DNA from: Bradyrhizobium viridifuturi
Lineage (GTDB): Bacteria > Pseudomonadota > Alphaproteobacteria > Rhizobiales > Xanthobacteraceae
DNA length: 64,000 bases
Assembly (NCBI RefSeq): GCF_001238275.1
Contig: NZ_LGTB01000007.1
Coordinates: 1-64,000, forward strand
Direction: 5' to 3'
The translations under genes and the position numbers were made by a program. This document shows, piece by piece, positions 36,062 through 44,261 of this stretch (within the stretch, counting starts at the first letter, position 1; every line of letters starts with the position of its first letter). A model generated the notes under the pieces. It was not told where the DNA came from. It worked only from the letters and a program-made list of their open reading frames with translations, and ran no database searches.

Positions 36062-36409
36062 TCACAGCGTCTGCAGGAAGTCCACCACCGCGTTGATTTC
36101 CTTCTCGCTCAAGATCCGGTTTCGGCCGAACGGCGGCATCACGGTCTGCGGGTTGCGCTTGGTCTCATCGGTCACGATCGCGATCAGCTCGTCGCGGCTG
36201 TATTTCGCCTTCAGGCCGGTCAGCTCGGGGCCGATCGTGCCGGGCAGCTCGCCGCCCCTGATGACATGGCAGGTCAGGCAATTGCCCTTGCCGCGGTCGA
36301 AAGCGAGCTTCTGGCCGTCGGCGGCGGACTGGGCCTGCGCGGGCACAGCCATGGCGATGCCGGCCAGCAGCGCCAGAACGAAGGCTGGCTTGGAGAAAGT
36401 GGCGATCAA
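36062..36409 (-). CDS. soxX: SoxX, small cytochrome c subunit of SoxXA
   Basis: 115 residues from a TTG at 36409 preceded by CGGGAAACGTCC. The signal peptide ends VPAQA, then a single c-type haem motif NCLTCH near 43-48, the family's GTIGPELTGLK and the axial methionine in QTVMPPFG. An in-frame start at 36487 would add 26 residues with no signal character. First gene of the sox operon; its promoter lies upstream of 36410, but no SoxR-type regulator gene is in the window. Confidence 0.9.
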   Translation of the reverse strand: MIATFSKPAFVLALLAGIAMAVPAQAQSAADGQKLAFDRGKGNCLTCHVIRGGELPGTIGPELTGLKAKYSRDELIAIVTDETKRNPQTVMPPFGRNRILSEKEINAVVDFLQTL

Positions 36410-36558
36410 GGACGTTTCCCGGGCTTCAATCTCGATGATCCCATCGCAATATAAAGAGTGGAAAGCACAAAGGCCATCGGCTGGCAACTTGGAGAATAGG
36501 CGCGTTGCGACGGGGTTAATGCCTTTGCGGAAATGGCCGCGGGCATGAAATCGCTTCC

Positions 36559-36686
36559 GTCACCCTGAGGTGCGAGCGAAGCGAGCCTCGAAGGGTGGAC
36601 GGTCCGGCTGGTGGCCGTGCATCCTTCGAGGCTCGCAAGGGCTCGCGCCTCCAGCGACAAGGGCAAAGCCCTTGCGCGGGGGTGAC
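36559..36686. repeat. Family D palindromic repeat, copy 2
   Basis: GTCACCCTGAGGTGCGAGC at the left, GCGAAGCGAGCCTCGAAGGG, CATCCTTCGAGGCTCGC, and GCGGGGGTGAC at the right. It lies between the divergent soxX and DUF938 genes, so it may overlap their promoters. Confidence 0.75.
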
Positions 36687-36753
36687 GGATCAGGCAGTCC
36701 GGCGGTTCCGCTTTTGCCAGGTGCGGCTACATACAGCTAACAGGAGAAGTGGC

Positions 36754-37443
36754 GTGGCGGAGTTTGTGGTGGAGTTCGGCAAGGACGGCAGGCCGGTCGA
36801 GGCGGACGGACGGCTCGACGCGGCGGCCTTCCACCGCAACCATCAGCCGATCTGGGCGGTCCTCAAGAATTACCTCGCCAACCGATCCGGCGACGTGCTG
36901 GAGGCCGGCAGCGGCACCGGCCAGCATGTCGTCCATTTTGCCCGACAGACGCCCGACATCATCTGGTGGCCGAGCGACCTCCATGCCGCGCATCTGCGCA
37001 GCATCGAGGCCTGGCGCGTCCACGCCGGGCTTGCCAACATCCGGCCGCCGCAGCCGATCGATCTGTCTGATCCCGACTGGTCACCGATGCCGCCGGACGG
37101 CAAAGGTCCGGACAAGCTGCTCGCGATCTTCTGCGCCAACGTGATCCACATCGCGCCGTGGCGCGTCGCCGAGGGCCTGTTCGCCGGCGCCGCGCGGCAT
37201 CTGCGCGCCGATGGCCGGCTGTTCCTCTACGGCCCGTTCAAACGCGGCGGCAAGCACACCGCGCTCAGCAATGCGGTGTTCGACACCTCGCTGCGCGAGC
37301 GCGATGCCGAGTGGGGCGTGCGCGACATCGCCGATCTCGAAGCGCTCGCGGAGCGCGTCGGGCTCAAGCTCGACGGCAGCTTCGAGATGCCGGCCAACAA
37401 CATGATCCTGATGTTCGTGCGGAAGGATGTGGCTCAGTCGTAG
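36754..37443 (+). CDS. DUF938 SAM-dependent methyltransferase-like protein
   Basis: 229 residues from the GTG at 36754, seven bases after AGGAGA. The DUF938 family is recognised by FHRNHQPIWAVLKNYL, the SAM loop VLEAGSGTGQHVVHFA, WWPSDLHAAHLRSIEAW and CANVIHIAPWRVAEGLF. Substrate unknown. It converges with the isoaspartyl methyltransferase-like gene, with a ten-base overlap of their 3' ends. Confidence 0.88.
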   Translation: MAEFVVEFGKDGRPVEADGRLDAAAFHRNHQPIWAVLKNYLANRSGDVLEAGSGTGQHVVHFARQTPDIIWWPSDLHAAHLRSIEAWRVHAGLANIRPPQPIDLSDPDWSPMPPDGKGPDKLLAIFCANVIHIAPWRVAEGLFAGAARHLRADGRLFLYGPFKRGGKHTALSNAVFDTSLRERDAEWGVRDIADLEALAERVGLKLDGSFEMPANNMILMFVRKDVAQS

Positions 37444-38345
37444 GCCAAGCACCACCCATCCCCGCGTAGCCAGCGGCGTTCGTCGGGAATCTCCGCGTCG
37501 CGGATGAGTCGCGTCACCTTCTGCCAGCCGCCGCGGGCGAAGGCTTCGGCCAGGGCCTTTTCTGATCGTTCGTCACGGCCGCCGTCGCACGGAATGATCG
37601 CAACCCCTGATATCCAGTCGGCATGATATTCCGCGCCGTTGCGCCGGACCCGGAACACCGCGCCGGACCGCGCCACCTGCTCCGGCGTGCCGCCCTTGAA
37701 TCCCTCATCCGATGTCAGCGGCAGGATCAGGCGACCGCCGTCGGCGAGGCCGTCGAGCCATCGCGTGGCGGGCCGGGTACAGCCGGCATTGACGTAGATC
37801 ACGTCGGCTGGCCCAAATGGCACCTGCGTGCCGTCGCCCGCGATGATCTCGACATTCTCATAAGGGGCGAGATTGGCGCGGGCGCGCGCCGCAAGCTCCG
37901 GGTCGTATTCAATGCCGGTGACCCGGCCGGTCGCTCCGACCAGATGCGCGAGCAGAGCCGTGTAGTATCCGGTGCCGGTTCCGACATGCACCACGTGTTC
38001 GCCGTGAGCGGGGGCGGCCTGGTGCATCAGATGGGCGTGCAGCGAGGGCTGGCCGTTGTTGAGGCGGCGCTCGGGCAGCAACGCGACGAGGTCGTTAGTG
38101 TAGAGGTAGACCGGATCGGCATCGGGCGTCGGCACGTAGTCGCGTGTCCACCATCGCAGCATCATCCATGGCCCCGGACCGACGAAGTCCTCGCGGGGAA
38201 TCGCGGCGAAGGCCGCGGCCAGGCGCGCATCGACGACGTTGGCGGCAGCCAGGATCTGCTTGGCATAGGCTGCGCGGACGATGCGGAGTTCGGCTTGCGG
38301 GTCCATGGCCGCGGCCTCCTGCATTTTCATTGTGTCATTTGACAC
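37434..38345 (-). CDS. Protein-L-isoaspartate O-methyltransferase-like protein
   Basis: 303 residues. The PIMT fold is seen in IPREDFVGPGPW, GQPSLHAHLMHQAAPAHGEHVVHVGTGTGYYTALLAH (substrate and SAM loops), VTGIEYDPELAARARANL and ADVIYVNAGCTRP. PIMTs repair isoaspartyl residues; this is longer than canonical Pcm (about 215) and lacks the usual GGGTGYQ wording, so a related but distinct methyl acceptor is possible. The annotated start overlaps a palindrome at 38342-38357; an ATG at residue 6 or 14 is an alternative start. Confidence 0.8.
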   Translation of the reverse strand: MSNDTMKMQEAAAMDPQAELRIVRAAYAKQILAAANVVDARLAAAFAAIPREDFVGPGPWMMLRWWTRDYVPTPDADPVYLYTNDLVALLPERRLNNGQPSLHAHLMHQAAPAHGEHVVHVGTGTGYYTALLAHLVGATGRVTGIEYDPELAARARANLAPYENVEIIAGDGTQVPFGPADVIYVNAGCTRPATRWLDGLADGGRLILPLTSDEGFKGGTPEQVARSGAVFRVRRNGAEYHADWISGVAIIPCDGGRDERSEKALAEAFARGGWQKVTRLIRDAEIPDERRWLRGDGWCLAYD

Positions 38346-38357
38346 ACCGGGGTGTGT
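38342..38357. promoter_or_regulatory. Palindrome between divergent genes, candidate HicB operator
   Basis: ACACACC-GG-GGTGTGT, seven-base perfect arms. It lies 32-47 bases before the hicB-like start and at the 5' edge of the divergent methyltransferase gene, where an autoregulatory DNA-binding antitoxin would bind. Confidence 0.5.
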
Positions 38358-38388
38358 GAAATAGCATACATCGACGACGGAGGCCAGA

Positions 38389-38886
38389 ATGAAGAGACGG
38401 CTCTATCCGGCTGTGCTGGAACGCGGACCGCGCGGCACGTTCGGGGCATGGTTTCCGGACTTTCCCGGCTGCGTTGCCGGCGGCAAGTCGCAGGAGGAGG
38501 CGATCGAACGCGCCGAGCATGCGCTGGCGCAGGCGGTCGACGGCTGGGTCGAGCAGGGCAACGCGTTGCCGGAGCCGACGCCGATCGAGCGGATCGTGCC
38601 GCCCAAGGGCTCCGACGTCGCGGCGTTCTTCATGGTCGGCGTCGATCCGCCCGACCCGTCCGAGCGCGTGAATGTCTACTTGCCGAAGAGCCTGATCACG
38701 CGGATCGACAAGCGTGCCGCCGAGCTCGGCATGAGCCGTTCGAGCTTCTTCGGCTTTGCGAGTTCGCTCGCGCTCGAATGGCCGGGCGGCTATCCGCGCG
38801 GCGCCCCGATCGCGCCGCGCTCCAAGGTGCACAAGACCGGCGCGCTGCGCGCCGAGAAGCGGCCGGCCAAGAAGCCGGTGCGGTAG
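38389..38886 (+). CDS. HicB-like antitoxin / RNase H-fold plus ribbon-helix-helix protein (orphan)
   Basis: 165 residues. The N-terminal HicB-like domain (LYPAVLERGPRGTFGAWFPDFPGC followed by KSQEEAIERAEHALAQAVDGWVE) is followed by a linker, and then a C-terminal DNA-binding helix pair (RVNVYLPKSLITRIDKRAAELGMSRSSFFGFAS) near residues 95-125. A basic tail ends the protein. The partner toxin HicA, a protein of about 60-80 residues, is normally just upstream; here the upstream space is only 31 bases from the palindrome and contains no gene. GACGGAGG precedes the ATG. It therefore looks like an orphan antitoxin or a stand-alone regulator. Confidence 0.87.
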   Translation: MKRRLYPAVLERGPRGTFGAWFPDFPGCVAGGKSQEEAIERAEHALAQAVDGWVEQGNALPEPTPIERIVPPKGSDVAAFFMVGVDPPDPSERVNVYLPKSLITRIDKRAAELGMSRSSFFGFASSLALEWPGGYPRGAPIAPRSKVHKTGALRAEKRPAKKPVR

Positions 38887-38912
38887 GCGGCGCCTGTTGG
38901 AATACATGTGAC

Positions 38913-38938
38913 GTCGTCCTGGCTTTCGCCAGGACGAC
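38913..38938. repeat. Half of a family A repeat (solo hairpin)
   Basis: GTCGTCCTGGC / GCCAGGACGAC arms with a four-base loop, identical in type to the left hairpin of the family A copy at 23998. It lies 27 bases after the hicB-like stop and could act as a terminator stem. Confidence 0.75.
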
Positions 38939-39078
38939 GCCAACGTGTGGGTATTCGAGCGGCCATCCCCCGTGCGCCTCCCGCATGGCCTACGTCCGTT
39001 TGCGCTGGTTGATCGCCCTGCGCCTGCTCTCCATAGTGCCGGCAAATTCGAGGCTCCCGCCGGGGCTTCCATGCGGGA

Positions 39079-40329
39079 ATGCCGATGATCGACGTGACAG
39101 CAGCCGACGAGACCAGCGATGACGCGCGGGCGCGCAGCAATGTGTGGCGGCTTGCGGCGGCGCAGGCGCTGACCGGCGCCAATTCGGCCGTGATCTTCGC
39201 CACCGGCTCGATCGTCGGCGCGACGCTGGCGCCCGACATCTCGCTCGCGACGGTGCCGCTCTCGATGTATGTGCTCGGGCTTGCCGCGGGCACGCTGCCG
39301 ACCGGCGCGATCTCGCGCGCCTATGGAAGGCGCATCGCCTTCATCGTCGGCACCTTCTGCGGCACGCTCACCGGCGCGCTCGGCGCCTTCGCGATTCTGC
39401 ACTCGTCGTTCTGGCTGTTCTGCGGCGCGACCTTCCTCGGCGGACTCTATGGCGCCGTCGCGCAGTCCTATCGCTTCGCGGCGGCCGATGGCGCCAGCGT
39501 CGCGTTCCGGCCCAAGGCGGTGTCGTGGGTGATGGCCGGCGGCGTGTTCGCCGGCGTGCTCGGGCCGCAGCTCGTGCAATGGACCATGGACATCTGGCCG
39601 CCTTATCTGTTCGCGTTTTCGTTCGTGATGCAGGCGCTGGTCGCGCTGGTGGCGATGGCGGTGCTGTCGGGCGTCGACGCGCCGAAGCCCGCGGCGGCGG
39701 ACCTGCATGGCGGCCGTCCCCTGCTCGAGATCGCCAGGCAGCCGCGCTTCGTCGCGGCGGCGCTGTGCGGCGTAATCGCCTATCCGATGATGAACCTGGT
39801 GATGACCTCGGCGCCGCTCGCCATGAAGATGTGCGGGCTCACGGTCAGCGATTCCAATTTCGGCATCCAGTGGCACATCGTGGCGATGTATGGCCCGAGT
39901 TTCTTCACCGGCTCGCTGATCGCGCGGTTCGGTGCGCCCGTCATCGTCGCGCTCGGCCTGGTGCTGGAGGCGGTGGCCGCGACGATTGGGCTGTCGGGCA
40001 TCACGGCGCCGCACTTCTGGGCGACGCTGTTCGTGCTCGGCGTCGGCTGGAATTTCGCCTTCGTCGGCGCCTCCGCGCTGGTGCTGGAGACGCACCGCCC
40101 GCAGGAGCGCAACAAGGTGCAGGCGTTCAACGATTTCCTTGTGTTCGGCATGATGGCGATCGGCTCGTTCTCGTCGGGCCAGCTGCTCGCGCATTACGGC
40201 TGGAACGCCGTCAACATGGTGGTGTTTCCGCCGGTGCTGCTCGGGCTTGCCGTGCTGTCGCTGGCCTCGTTCGCCAGGCGGCGGGCGAAATTGCGCGCGG
40301 TGGAAGAAATCCCGGATCCGAGCATCTAA
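39079..40329 (+). CDS. MFS transporter
   Basis: 416 residues, twelve predicted membrane helices. Motif A-like loop SRAYGRRIAFIVG after helix 2 and AVAQSYRFAAADGA in the middle of the first half; second half contains GNPLAMKM-like loops and HRPQERNKVQAFNDF before the last helices. It has no specific substrate signature I recognise. The ATG at 39079 lies after GGGGCTTCCATGCGGGA, giving a weak ribosome site. Followed by a family C repeat and then another, unrelated MFS gene. Confidence 0.85.
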   Translation: MPMIDVTAADETSDDARARSNVWRLAAAQALTGANSAVIFATGSIVGATLAPDISLATVPLSMYVLGLAAGTLPTGAISRAYGRRIAFIVGTFCGTLTGALGAFAILHSSFWLFCGATFLGGLYGAVAQSYRFAAADGASVAFRPKAVSWVMAGGVFAGVLGPQLVQWTMDIWPPYLFAFSFVMQALVALVAMAVLSGVDAPKPAAADLHGGRPLLEIARQPRFVAAALCGVIAYPMMNLVMTSAPLAMKMCGLTVSDSNFGIQWHIVAMYGPSFFTGSLIARFGAPVIVALGLVLEAVAATIGLSGITAPHFWATLFVLGVGWNFAFVGASALVLETHRPQERNKVQAFNDFLVFGMMAIGSFSSGQLLAHYGWNAVNMVVFPPVLLGLAVLSLASFARRRAKLRAVEEIPDPSI

Positions 40330-40341
40330 AGCTTTGTCTTA

Positions 40342-40388
40342 AGCATGATCTTTTCGGAAAACCGCTTCGCACTTTTCCGGATCATGCT
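40342..40388. repeat. Family C palindromic repeat, copy 2 (47 bp)
   Basis: AGCATGATCTTTTCGG / CCGGATCATGCT ends, same length and internal layout as 24426-24472. It lies 13 bases after the stop of the MFS gene at 39079-40329. Confidence 0.8.
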
Positions 40389-40499
40389 GCTGCCAATTGC
40401 TGACACTTCGATCAGCTTCGAAATGATCGGCTTGCACGGCTCCTTACATCGTGAGAACGGATAATCCGGTCCTGACGATGTCGGAAGCAAGAGCAAGAA

Positions 40500-41732
40500 A
40501 TGGACGCATCATCACCCACGCTGCCAGATGAATCCTCGCTTGGTTACGAGGGCTGGCGCATCGTCGTCGTCTGCTTCCTGCTTGCGACCTTCGGCTGGGG
40601 ATTGGGCTTCTACGGCCAGAGCGTCTATGTCGCCGAGCTGCACAAGCTGCACGGCTGGCCGGCGTCGCTGATCTCGTCGGGCACCACCTTCTTCTATCTG
40701 TTCGGCGCCGCGCTGGTCGCCTTCGTCAGCGAGGCGATCAAGGCGTTCGGCGCGCGCAGCTGCCTGATCGCAGGCACCTTCGCGATGGCGGTGGCGGCGG
40801 TTGCGATCGGCGAGGTGCGCGAACCGTGGCAGCTCTATCTTGCCGACGCGCTGCTGGCGTTCGGCTGGGCCGGCACCAGCCTCGGCATCATCACCAACAC
40901 GCTCGGCCTGTGGTTCGACAAGAAGCGCGGCATGGCGATCAGCCTGGCGCTGAACGGCGCGAGCTTCGGCGGCATCGTCGGCGTACCGCTGCTGGTCGCG
41001 GGGATCGGCGCGTTCGGCTTCTCCGGCGCGATGATCGCGGCCGCGGTGCTGCTGATCGTGATCATGGTGCCGGTGATCCTGATCTTCGTCGGGCGGCCGC
41101 CGGCGCACCTGCACGCCGTGACGGCTGCGGCCGCCGATGCCCCGTCGGCGACCCAGGTGCGAGCCCGGGCGCTGCGCGACATCCGCTTCCTCTCGGTCTC
41201 GATCGCGTTCGCGCTGGTGCTGTTCGCCCAGGTCGGCTTCATCGTTCATCTGATCGCCTATCTCGACCAGGTGATCGGCCGCGAGCGCGCCACGGTGGCG
41301 ATGGCGCTGCTGACCGCGATGGCCGTGGTCGGCCGGGTCTCGTTCTCCTTCGTGATCGACCAGCTCAACCAGCGCCTCGCGTCGGCGTTGTCCTTTGTCA
41401 GCCAGGCGATCGCGTTGGCTCTCATCATCAACGTGCACAATGACGTCGTGCAGATCGCGGCCTGCGCGCTGTTCGGATTCTCGGTCGGCAATCTGATCAC
41501 GCTGCCGGCGCTGATCGTGCAGCGCGAGTTCGACCCGCGGGCGTTCGGCGTGCTGGTCAGCCTGATCACCGCGATCAACCAGATCACCTATGCGTTCGGT
41601 CCCGGCGTGATCGGGCTGCTGCACGATCTCTCGGGCAGCTACACGCTGCCGTTCTACGGCTGCATCGGCCTGGAGCTGATCGCGGCGGTGACGATCATGA
41701 CTCGCGGACGAAGCCAGCAATCCCGGTTATGA
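40500..41732 (+). CDS. MFS transporter, monocarboxylate/OFA-like
   Basis: 410 residues with twelve predicted helices. GWGLGFYGQSVYVAELHKLHGWP in the first helix region and NTLGLWFDKKRGMAISLALNGASFGG resemble oxalate/formate antiporter- and monocarboxylate-type MFS proteins. The C-terminal end overlaps the MerR-type regulator gene by six bases on the opposite strand (convergent). Substrate unknown. Confidence 0.88.
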   Translation: MDASSPTLPDESSLGYEGWRIVVVCFLLATFGWGLGFYGQSVYVAELHKLHGWPASLISSGTTFFYLFGAALVAFVSEAIKAFGARSCLIAGTFAMAVAAVAIGEVREPWQLYLADALLAFGWAGTSLGIITNTLGLWFDKKRGMAISLALNGASFGGIVGVPLLVAGIGAFGFSGAMIAAAVLLIVIMVPVILIFVGRPPAHLHAVTAAAADAPSATQVRARALRDIRFLSVSIAFALVLFAQVGFIVHLIAYLDQVIGRERATVAMALLTAMAVVGRVSFSFVIDQLNQRLASALSFVSQAIALALIINVHNDVVQIAACALFGFSVGNLITLPALIVQREFDPRAFGVLVSLITAINQITYAFGPGVIGLLHDLSGSYTLPFYGCIGLELIAAVTIMTRGRSQQSRL

Positions 41733-42164
41733 TTTTCGACGTGACTTCTTCGTCTTCTTCGGTGCCTCCATCTTCCCGGCCGCAGCGACCCGCAGCAGAC
41801 GGCGGAAGGTCGGACATTCCATGTGGCTCGGCGCCGGGCAGACGGCGGCGTGGCGCAGGCCGTCGCGCATCGCGTTGAGCCTGCGAATGGTGCGGTCGAG
41901 CTCGTCCGCCTTGGTTGCCAGCATCTTCCGGTCGATCCGCGGCCTGCCGTCGGGCGCGAACATTCGTCCGATCTCGTCGAGCGTGAAGCCGGAGGCGCGG
42001 CCGAGCGCGATCAGCGCCAGCCGGTCCAGCACGGCAGGATCGAACAGGCGGCGCAGCCCACGCCGTCCATGCGAGGCGATCAGTCCCTTTTCCTCGTAGA
42101 AACGCAGCGTGGAGGCGCGAACGCCCGACAGTTCCGCTACCTCCGCGATGTCGATGTCCCGCAT
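41727..42164 (-). CDS. MerR family transcriptional regulator
   Basis: 145 residues from the ATG at 42164. The winged-helix head is clear: DIDIAEVAELSGVRASTLRFYEEKGLI. The dimerisation helix follows (RMFAPDGRPRIDRKMLATKADELDRTI) and a cysteine pair in AVCPAPSHMECPTFRRLL, which may sense metal or redox state. A lysine/arginine-rich tail ends it. The seven extra codons upstream of 42164 would run into the operator, so I reject them. The SoxR-like palindrome just upstream suggests it controls itself and the divergent methyltransferase/DUF2938 pair. Confidence 0.9.
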   Translation of the reverse strand: MRDIDIAEVAELSGVRASTLRFYEEKGLIASHGRRGLRRLFDPAVLDRLALIALGRASGFTLDEIGRMFAPDGRPRIDRKMLATKADELDRTIRRLNAMRDGLRHAAVCPAPSHMECPTFRRLLRVAAAGKMEAPKKTKKSRRKS

Positions 42165-42172
42165 GGCTCTTG

Positions 42173-42192
42173 ACCTCAAGTTCACTTGAACT
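42173..42192. promoter_or_regulatory. MerR/SoxR-type operator in the divergent promoter
   Basis: ACCTCAAGTTCACTTGAACT contains the dyad TCAAGT-TC-ACTTGA (42176-42189) and closely matches the SoxR/MerR consensus CCTCAAGTTAACTTGAGG. A TTGACC at 42170-42175 could be the -35 element of a promoter with the long spacer typical of MerR-regulated genes. It sits between the MerR gene (start 42164) and the methyltransferase gene (start 42263). Confidence 0.75.
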
Positions 42193-42262
42193 GGCAGTGT
42201 GCAGCCTAACGCTTGCCTGGAGCAAGCATCATCGTTGCCAGCCAGGCAAGAAGGACGAGATC

Positions 42263-43126
42263 ATGAGTACCGCATCACAGGACAGGGACGAACAGGTCAA
42301 GCTCTGGAACGGCGCCGCCGGGCGCGCCTGGGTCGAGACACGGGACGTGCTCGAAGCGATGTTCGAGCCGCTCGAAGCGCTGCTGGTTCGGGCTGTGTCC
42401 GATGTCGGGCCCGGCCGCGTGCTCGATATCGGCTGCGGCACCGGCGCCACGACGTTTGCGGTTGCCCAGGCGCTCGGCCCGCAGGGGCATTGCACCGGCA
42501 TCGACATCTCCCAGCCGATGATCGCAGCGGCGCGCGATCGCGCCGAGCGGGAACGGCGATCCGCGGGCTTCATCTGCGCGGACGCGCAGACCCATCCGTT
42601 CACGCCGGCGAGCTTCGACATGATCATCTCGCGTCTCGGCGTGATGTTCTTTGCCGACCCGGCGCAGGCCTTCGCCAATCTCCGCCGCGCTACCCGCCCG
42701 GGCGCTGCACTCCGTTTGATCGTCTGGCGGAGCGCCGCCGAGAACCCGTTCATGACGACGGCGGAACGGGCGGCGAAGCCGCTGCTGCCGGATCTTCCGC
42801 CGCGGCGCGCCGATGCGCCGGGGCAGTTCGGCTTCGCGGACCGCAAGCGGGTCGAGAGCATCCTGGCGGATAGCGGCTGGGACGCGGTCGCGGTCGCGCC
42901 GATCGATATCGCCTTGAGTTTTCCGGCAGCGGAGCTGACCCGTTACGTGAGCTGGCTCGGCCCGGTCGGCACGATGCTGCAGGCGATGGAAGAGCCGCGT
43001 CGCTCGCAGGTGATCGACACCGTGCGCAGTGCGTTCGACCGCTATCTCGAGGCCGGTGAAGTTCGCTTCACCGCGGCCTGCTGGATGGTCGCGGCGCGAA
43101 CGCCGGTGGAGGCTGCCAATGGCTGA
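42263..43126 (+). CDS. Class I SAM-dependent methyltransferase
   Basis: 287 residues from the ATG at 42263, preceded by AAGGACGAGATC. The SAM-binding core is intact: GRVLDIGCGTGATTFAVAQALGPQGHCTGIDIS, FICADAQTHPFTPASFDMIISRLGVMFF and the post-motif RATRPGAALRLIVW. The UbiE/methyltransferase-11 type fold does not reveal its substrate. Very likely under the MerR regulator via the adjacent operator. Overlaps the DUF2938 gene by eight bases. Confidence 0.9.
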   Translation: MSTASQDRDEQVKLWNGAAGRAWVETRDVLEAMFEPLEALLVRAVSDVGPGRVLDIGCGTGATTFAVAQALGPQGHCTGIDISQPMIAAARDRAERERRSAGFICADAQTHPFTPASFDMIISRLGVMFFADPAQAFANLRRATRPGAALRLIVWRSAAENPFMTTAERAAKPLLPDLPPRRADAPGQFGFADRKRVESILADSGWDAVAVAPIDIALSFPAAELTRYVSWLGPVGTMLQAMEEPRRSQVIDTVRSAFDRYLEAGEVRFTAACWMVAARTPVEAANG

Positions 43127-43619
43127 CGCCGTGGGCTATCTGGCGAGTGCGGTGCTGATCGGCACCGGCGCGACCGTCGCGATGGATATCTGGGGGATGG
43201 TCCGCAAGCATCTGCTCGGCATGCCGTCGCTGGATTACGCGTTGGTCGGCCGCTGGCTCGGCCACCTCGCATCCGGGCGCCTGCATCACGACCGCATCGC
43301 CGCGTCGCCGCCAGTTGCGGGCGAGCGGGCCGTCGGATGGGCCGCGCATTATCTGATCGGGATCGGCTTTGCCGGCGTGCTGCTCGCGATCTTCGGCCTC
43401 GATTGGGCGCGGCAGCCCACGATCGGTCCGGCTTTGCTGGTCGGGATCGGCACTGTCGCCGCGCCGTTCCTGATCATGCAGCCCGCGATGGGCGCCGGCA
43501 TTGCCGCGAGCCGGATGCCGCATCCATGGTTCGCACGGCTGCAGAGCCTCGTGACGCACACGGTGTTCGGCCTCGGACTCTATGCGGCCGGCTGGCTGGT
43601 GCGCGCGCTGCTGCCATAG
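43119..43619 (+). CDS. DUF2938 membrane protein
   Basis: 166 residues, about four membrane helices, with the family's GTGATVAMDIWGMVRKHLLGMPSLDYALVGRWLGH and GERAVGWAAHYLIGIGF. Function unknown in all members I recall. Translationally coupled to the methyltransferase upstream (eight-base overlap), which makes the pair a likely MerR-controlled unit. Confidence 0.87.
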   Translation: MADAVGYLASAVLIGTGATVAMDIWGMVRKHLLGMPSLDYALVGRWLGHLASGRLHHDRIAASPPVAGERAVGWAAHYLIGIGFAGVLLAIFGLDWARQPTIGPALLVGIGTVAAPFLIMQPAMGAGIAASRMPHPWFARLQSLVTHTVFGLGLYAAGWLVRALLP

Positions 43620-43633
43620 TCCGTATCGCGAAA

Positions 43634-44128
43634 TTACGCTGCGCGCTGCTTCAGCAATTCCTCGAGGTCGAGCCGACGCGTGAACATCGAAAGCTTGCCG
43701 TCCGCGCTGCGCGGCCACTCGGCTTCGGGGCGGTCCCAATAGAGCTCGACGCCGTTCTCATCGGGATCGCGCAGGTACAGCGCCTGGCTGACGCCGTGGT
43801 CGCTGGCGCCGTCGAGCTGGATGCCGGCCGACAGCACCCGATGCAGCGCGTCGGCGAGCGCCGGGCGGGTCGGGTACAGGATGGCGGTGTGGAACAGGCC
43901 GGTGGTGCCGGGCGGCGGCGGACGGCCGCCCTTGCTCTCCCAGGTGTTGAGACCGATGTGGTGGTGATAGCCGCCGGCCGAGATGAAGGCCGCATCGGTC
44001 CCGAGGCGTTGCTGCAACTCGAAACCGAGCACGCCGCAATAGAAGCCGAGCGCCCGCTCGAGATCGGCGACCTTGAGGTGGACATGCCCGATCCGCGTGC
44101 CCGCGACGATGGGGGGATTTTCCGGCAT
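43634..44128 (-). CDS. VOC family (glyoxalase/extradiol dioxygenase-like) protein
   Basis: 164 residues with two VOC repeats. The first starts GHVHLKVADLERALGFYCGVLGFEL (metal His near 15 or 17); GGYHHHIGLNTW and LFHTAILYPTRPALADAL follow, and the terminal glutamate is in PDENGVELYWDRP. Resembles catechol 2,3-dioxygenase-like CatE proteins; substrate not assignable. No operon partner. Confidence 0.88.
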   Translation of the reverse strand: MPENPPIVAGTRIGHVHLKVADLERALGFYCGVLGFELQQRLGTDAAFISAGGYHHHIGLNTWESKGGRPPPPGTTGLFHTAILYPTRPALADALHRVLSAGIQLDGASDHGVSQALYLRDPDENGVELYWDRPEAEWPRSADGKLSMFTRRLDLEELLKQRAA

Positions 44129-44216
44129 GACCTGGCTCCGTTGGCATCAATGCCGTGCCATCAGGGCAGGGCTTCGCCGCCTGATATAGTCTGGATTTGC
44201 CGGGGCCGGAGCGATC

Positions 44217-44243
44217 CATTCGGAAACGCAGCGTTTCCGAATG
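44217..44243. terminator. Perfect hairpin, likely terminator
   Basis: CATTCGGAAACGC-A-GCGTTTCCGAATG: 13-base arms with a single central base. It lies 19 bases after the stop of the minus-strand carboxymuconolactone decarboxylase-like gene. No T-run is visible, so termination activity is inference from position. Confidence 0.5.
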
Positions 44244-44261
44244 ACGCCACGGCGGCCGGAT

